This document shows, piece after piece, positions 33,324-35,571 of a stretch of DNA of 35,571 nucleotides (the first letter of the stretch is position 1; each line of letters starts with the position of its first letter). The notes below the pieces were generated by a model. It worked only from the letters and a program-made list of their open reading frames with translations. It was not told the origin of the DNA and did not search any database. Origin of the DNA: Phytobacter massiliensis JC163 (GTDB lineage Bacteria > Pseudomonadota > Gammaproteobacteria > Enterobacterales > Enterobacteriaceae). The DNA is taken from NCBI RefSeq assembly GCF_000321045.1, contig NZ_HE578947.1, positions 417,278-452,848 on the forward strand, written 5' to 3'. A program made the position numbers and the translations under genes.

Positions 33324-33352
33324 CTGACAAATGAGAAAACTTACCATATGAT
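33324..33352 (+). promoter_or_regulatory. Sigma-70 promoter of yjjZ
   Basis: CTGACA (33324-33329, 5 of 6) and TATGAT (33347-33352, 5 of 6) are separated by 17 bases. The -10 element abuts and partly overlaps the Fur box at 33350-33368, which explains iron repression. Confidence 0.65.
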
Positions 33353-33368
33353 ATTGGTTATCATTATC
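33350..33368 (+). promoter_or_regulatory. Fur box of yjjZ
   Basis: GATATTGGTTATCATTATC matches the 19-base Fur consensus GATAATGATAATCATTATC at 16 positions. It lies 18 bases upstream of the yjjZ ATG. Confidence 0.85.
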
Positions 33369-33385
33369 GGTGAGAGAGCTGAACC

Positions 33386-33625
33386 ATGTTGCAAAGGGCG
33401 CTGGGAAGTGGCTGGGGAATACTGCTTGCGGGTATGGTTGTCGCCGTGCTGGCTTATGCCGATCTCTCTGTTAGCGTCTGGCGAACGGTCATTCTGATCG
33501 GCCTGCTTATCACGCCAGCCATGCTGTACCACAGAACGTTGCGTCACTTTGTTTTGCTGCCGTCGGGCATTGCGTTAGTCGGAGGACTGATTCTGGCGGT
33601 GCTGAATACGAAAATGATGATGTAA
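33386..33625 (+). CDS. yjjZ: DUF1435 small membrane protein YjjZ
   Basis: The 79-residue protein MLQRALGSGWGILLAGMVVA... has two to three hydrophobic segments (about 9-25, 32-49, 57-73) and matches E. coli YjjZ (DUF1435) in length, start and position beside the leucine tRNAs. Its function is unknown. The promoter overlaps a strong Fur box, so it should be induced by iron starvation, like fhuF. The ATG follows GAGAG by about 8 bases. Its 3' end converges on the tRNA genes. Confidence 0.85.
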   Translation: MLQRALGSGWGILLAGMVVAVLAYADLSVSVWRTVILIGLLITPAMLYHRTLRHFVLLPSGIALVGGLILAVLNTKMMM

Positions 33626-33659
33626 CAGGGAGAGTACTGCATGAGGGGGTTAAGATATC

Positions 33660-33746
33660 TGGTGCGAGGGGGGGGACTTGAACCCCCACGTCCGTAAGGA
33701 CACTAACACCTGAAGCTAGCGCGTCTACCAATTCCGCCACCTTCGC
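33660..33746 (-). tRNA. leuV: tRNA-Leu (anticodon CAG), third of the tandem operon
   Basis: This 87-base type II tRNA has encoded CCA. On the minus strand it begins GCGAAGGTGGCGGAATTGGT and has the long variable arm GTCC-TTAC-GGAC, the anticodon loop containing CAG, and the T-arm GGTTCAAGTCC. It appears identical to E. coli tRNA-Leu1. It is the distal member of the three-gene array. Confidence 0.97.
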
Positions 33747-33779
33747 ACAGTCATCTTACTTTTTTTGATATCGCCTCGT

Positions 33780-33866
33780 TGGTGCGAGGGGGGGGACTTG
33801 AACCCCCACGTCCGTAAGAACACTAACACCTGAAGCTAGCGCGTCTACCAATTCCGCCACCTTCGC
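33780..33866 (-). tRNA. leuP: tRNA-Leu (anticodon CAG), second of the tandem operon
   Basis: Same 87-base structure with encoded CCA. It differs from its two neighbours at one base in the variable arm (plus-strand A at 33819 instead of G), changing GTCC-TTAC-GGAC to GTTC-TTAC-GGAC. A C-G pair becomes a U-G wobble, so folding is retained. Confidence 0.97.
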
Positions 33867-33894
33867 CCAGTGCGAGCAATATCAACGTGGATTA

Positions 33895-33981
33895 TGGTGC
33901 GAGGGGGGGGACTTGAACCCCCACGTCCGTAAGGACACTAACACCTGAAGCTAGCGCGTCTACCAATTCCGCCACCTTCGC
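33895..33981 (-). tRNA. leuQ: tRNA-Leu (anticodon CAG), first of the tandem operon
   Basis: 87 bases with encoded CCA, identical to the copy at 33660-33746. It is promoter-proximal in the leftward operon, matching leuQ in E. coli. Confidence 0.97.
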
Positions 33982-34013
33982 ATACCATCGATACCTTAAG
34001 AAGTATCGTTACC

Positions 34014-34051
34014 ACGGAGGCGCATTCTAGTGGTTTTAAGCTGTTCGTCAA
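34014..34051 (-). promoter_or_regulatory. Stable-RNA promoter of the leuQPV operon
   Basis: On the minus strand TTGACG (34046-34051), 16 bases, TAGAAT (34024-34029), then the GC-rich discriminator GCGCCTCCG. A 16-bp spacer and a GC-rich discriminator are typical of stringently controlled rRNA and tRNA promoters. The leader contains a GATAC/GTATC hairpin before leuQ. Confidence 0.8.
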
Positions 34052-34107
34052 CAGTTAATTGCGTGGGATGGCGCAACTGCTGCAAAAACGGCCACTCCTG
34101 CGGATAT

Positions 34108-34143
34108 TTGCCCCGGATGCGCTGCGCTTATCCGGGCTACGGA
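34108..34143. repeat. REP palindromic element
   Basis: CCCCGGATGCGCTGCG followed by CTTATCCGGGCTACGG is a single REP unit with its usual internal palindrome, between the tRNA promoter and rsmC. Confidence 0.75.
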
Positions 34144-34148
34144 ACAAT

Positions 34149-34184
34149 TCCCTCGCCCCTTTGGGGAGAGGGTTAGGGTGAGGG
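34149..34184. repeat. GA-rich palindromic intergenic repeat, copy 3
   Basis: TTCCCTCGCCCCTTTGGGGA followed by GAGGGTTAGGGTGAGGGG is nearly the same as 20781-20818, in the same orientation and with the same AACAT flank. Confidence 0.75.
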
Positions 34185-34214
34185 GAACATACGGCGCATC
34201 CCTCGTTTCGGTAA

Positions 34215-35246
34215 TCAGCCTTTCTTCGCCTGGCGCGTCATCACCGTGCGATAAACCTTAAAGCGCCCGGTCTGGGCAATCACTTCATGGAAGCCGAATG
34301 TCTCATCGAGCACCGTCGGATAAGGCAGGAAGGCGTTGGCCACAATACGCAGTTCGCCGCCGCTGTTGAGATGGCGCACCGCGCCGCGAATCAGCGTCTG
34401 CGCGGCCTCAAGGCTGGTTTGCAGACCATCGTGGAACGGCGGGTTAGAGATGATCATATCGAAACGCCCCGTGACGTCAGAAAAGACGTTGCTGGCGAAC
34501 ACCTCTCCCTCGAAGCCGTTCGCGGCAAGGGTGGCGCGGCTTGCTTCAATGGCCGGAGCCGACACGTCGCACAACGTCAGACGGACTTTTGGCGAATGGC
34601 TGGCAAGCGCCGCCGCCAGCACGCCTGCGCCACAGCCGACATCCAGCACCTTGCCTTTGGTGTGCGGCGTCAGGGTTGAAAGCAGCAGCTGGCTGCCCAC
34701 GTCCAGGCCGTCGCGGCTAAAGACGCCTGGCAGGGTTTTGATGGTCAATCCGTCCAGCGCGTATTCGCCCCAGAAGTTTTGCGCATTAAATTCAGGCTGC
34801 TTTTCCAGGCGGCCATGATACAGCCCGCAGCGACGCGCGCTGTCTACTTTATTGAGGGGCGCGAAGTCTGCCAGCATCTGCTCGGCGCTGCGTACCCCGC
34901 TGCGGTTTTCGCCAATGACGAAGATGTCGCAGCCAACCGGCAGCAGCGACAGCAGGTTCATCAACTGAAACTGGGCTTCCGGCTTGTTTTTCGGCCAGTA
35001 ATAGATAAGCGTGCTGCTGTCGCCGATGGCCGCCGCGTCGAGGGTCAGGCCAAAGGTCGCCCGCTCGCCCATGGTGCGGCTCAGGGTTTGCCACTGATGG
35101 TACTGTTGTGTCCAGGCGCGGCTTTCTGCCGTCTCCATTCGGGCGGGCAGATCGTCTTGCAGATCGCCGGCAAAAATAATATGGCTCTCTTCGAAATCAT
35201 CACTGTGGCGCAGCAAGACTTCACTTGCCGGGGTTAAAGCAGACAT
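34215..35246 (-). CDS. rsmC: 16S rRNA (guanine1207-N2)-methyltransferase RsmC
   Basis: The 343-residue protein is the E. coli RsmC length, with two tandem Rossmann-like domains. The C-terminal one carries SAM motif [17 protein letters not shown] (about 200-215) and the catalytic NPPFHDG (about 268-274) of N2-guanine methyltransferases. The N-terminal domain has lost these motifs and helps substrate binding. It methylates G1207 of 16S rRNA in 30S subunits. It diverges from holD as in E. coli. Confidence 0.95.
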   Translation of the reverse strand: MSALTPASEVLLRHSDDFEESHIIFAGDLQDDLPARMETAESRAWTQQYHQWQTLSRTMGERATFGLTLDAAAIGDSSTLIYYWPKNKPEAQFQLMNLLSLLPVGCDIFVIGENRSGVRSAEQMLADFAPLNKVDSARRCGLYHGRLEKQPEFNAQNFWGEYALDGLTIKTLPGVFSRDGLDVGSQLLLSTLTPHTKGKVLDVGCGAGVLAAALASHSPKVRLTLCDVSAPAIEASRATLAANGFEGEVFASNVFSDVTGRFDMIISNPPFHDGLQTSLEAAQTLIRGAVRHLNSGGELRIVANAFLPYPTVLDETFGFHEVIAQTGRFKVYRTVMTRQAKKG

Positions 35247-35386
35247 GGCGGGTTCCTCATTAAACGCAGGCGGCGATTATACACATAAACCCGCCTTGTG
35301 GGATGCGCGCATAACAACGCGGGCGGATAGCGCCGGGTGGTCGAATTTGCTATATTTGCGCGCCTGACAGACAGGAGTGTTTCGCT

Positions 35387-35571
35387 ATGAGTTCCCGACG
35401 CGACTGGCAATTACAACAGCTGGGCATTACCCAGTGGACGCTACGCCGCCCGACGGCGTTACAGGGCGAGATTGCGATTTCCCTTCCGGGGCATATCCGC
35501 CTGGTGATGGTGGCGCCTGAATTACCCGCGTTAACGGACCCGCTGGTCGGCGACGTGCTGCGCGCGCTGGC
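35387..35571 (+). CDS. holD: DNA polymerase III psi subunit HolD (partial, 5' end)
   Basis: The first 61 codons are present, beginning MSSRRDWQLQQLGITQWTLR and continuing through LPALTDPLVGDVLRALA, as in E. coli HolD. Psi joins chi (HolC) to the clamp loader and binds SSB indirectly. AGGAG lies 9 bases before the ATG. The gene runs off the window end. Confidence 0.93.
   Translation, partial: MSSRRDWQLQQLGITQWTLRRPTALQGEIAISLPGHIRLVMVAPELPALTDPLVGDVLRAL

Noticed and set aside
33660-33981. Three 87-base near-identical repeats separated by 33 and 28 bases, superficially like a repeat-spacer array
   Set aside because: Each unit folds as a complete tRNA-Leu with encoded CCA, so this is a tRNA operon and not a CRISPR array.

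Overview
The window is chromosomal DNA of a gamma-proteobacterium of the family Enterobacteriaceae. Its gene content and order follow the E. coli 98-99 minute region: mdtM/yjiN, yjiA, yjiX, btsT, tsr, opgB, dnaC, dnaT, yjjB, yjjP, yjjQ, bglJ, fhuF, yjjZ, three tandem leucine tRNAs, rsmC, holD. The GC-rich codon use and several genes absent from E. coli K-12 at this locus (ohr/ohrR, an acetamidase/permease pair, a MarR-HlyD-DUF2955 cassette, an orphan PTS IIC) point to an Enterobacter/Klebsiella-type genus. I cannot fix the species from the sequence alone.

Bases 1-10430 are accessory. In order they hold the tail of a DUF1176 protein, a hipBA toxin-antitoxin pair with a clear operator, a flavodoxin-fold NAD(P)H oxidoreductase diverging from a LysR regulator, an acetamidase/APC-permease operon, an ankyrin-repeat gene followed in the same frame by a 5'-truncated Fic fragment, and a MarR-HlyD-DUF2955 efflux-type operon. 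Bases 10430-16460 hold mdtM, yjiN, an RmuC-like paralogue, a VOC-family enzyme, yjiA and yjiX. In E. coli K-12 the restriction-rich immigration control region lies between mdtM/yjiN and yjiA; here only two genes occupy that interval.

Bases 16460-20880 are the pyruvate transporter gene btsT and the serine chemoreceptor gene tsr. They diverge from an intergenic region carrying five copies of a BtsR-like motif, a CRP site and a near-consensus sigma-28 promoter. Bases 20880-27115 run leftwards: opgB, the primosome pair dnaTC, an inserted ohrR/ohr peroxide module, and yjjPB (succinate export). Bases 27115-29460 hold yjjQ-bglJ, behind a promoter matching the sigma-70 consensus at all 12 positions, and a YbaK/EbsC-type gene.

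Bases 29460-35571 begin with an orphan cellobiose-type PTS IIC gene. It sits behind a 21-bp palindrome and a hairpin/terminator leader that can also be read as a 38-codon ORF. Then come Fur-controlled fhuF and yjjZ flanking a membrane diguanylate cyclase, the leuQPV tRNA operon with a stringent-type promoter, rsmC, and the start of holD. REP/BIME-type palindromes and a second GA-rich palindromic repeat are scattered between genes. I found no CRISPR array, insertion sequence, integrase or phage gene. The most unusual signals are the regulatory architectures of btsT/tsr, yjjQ and the PTS gene, the ankyrin-stop-Fic arrangement, and a hairpin that covers the ribosome binding site of the marR-type gene.
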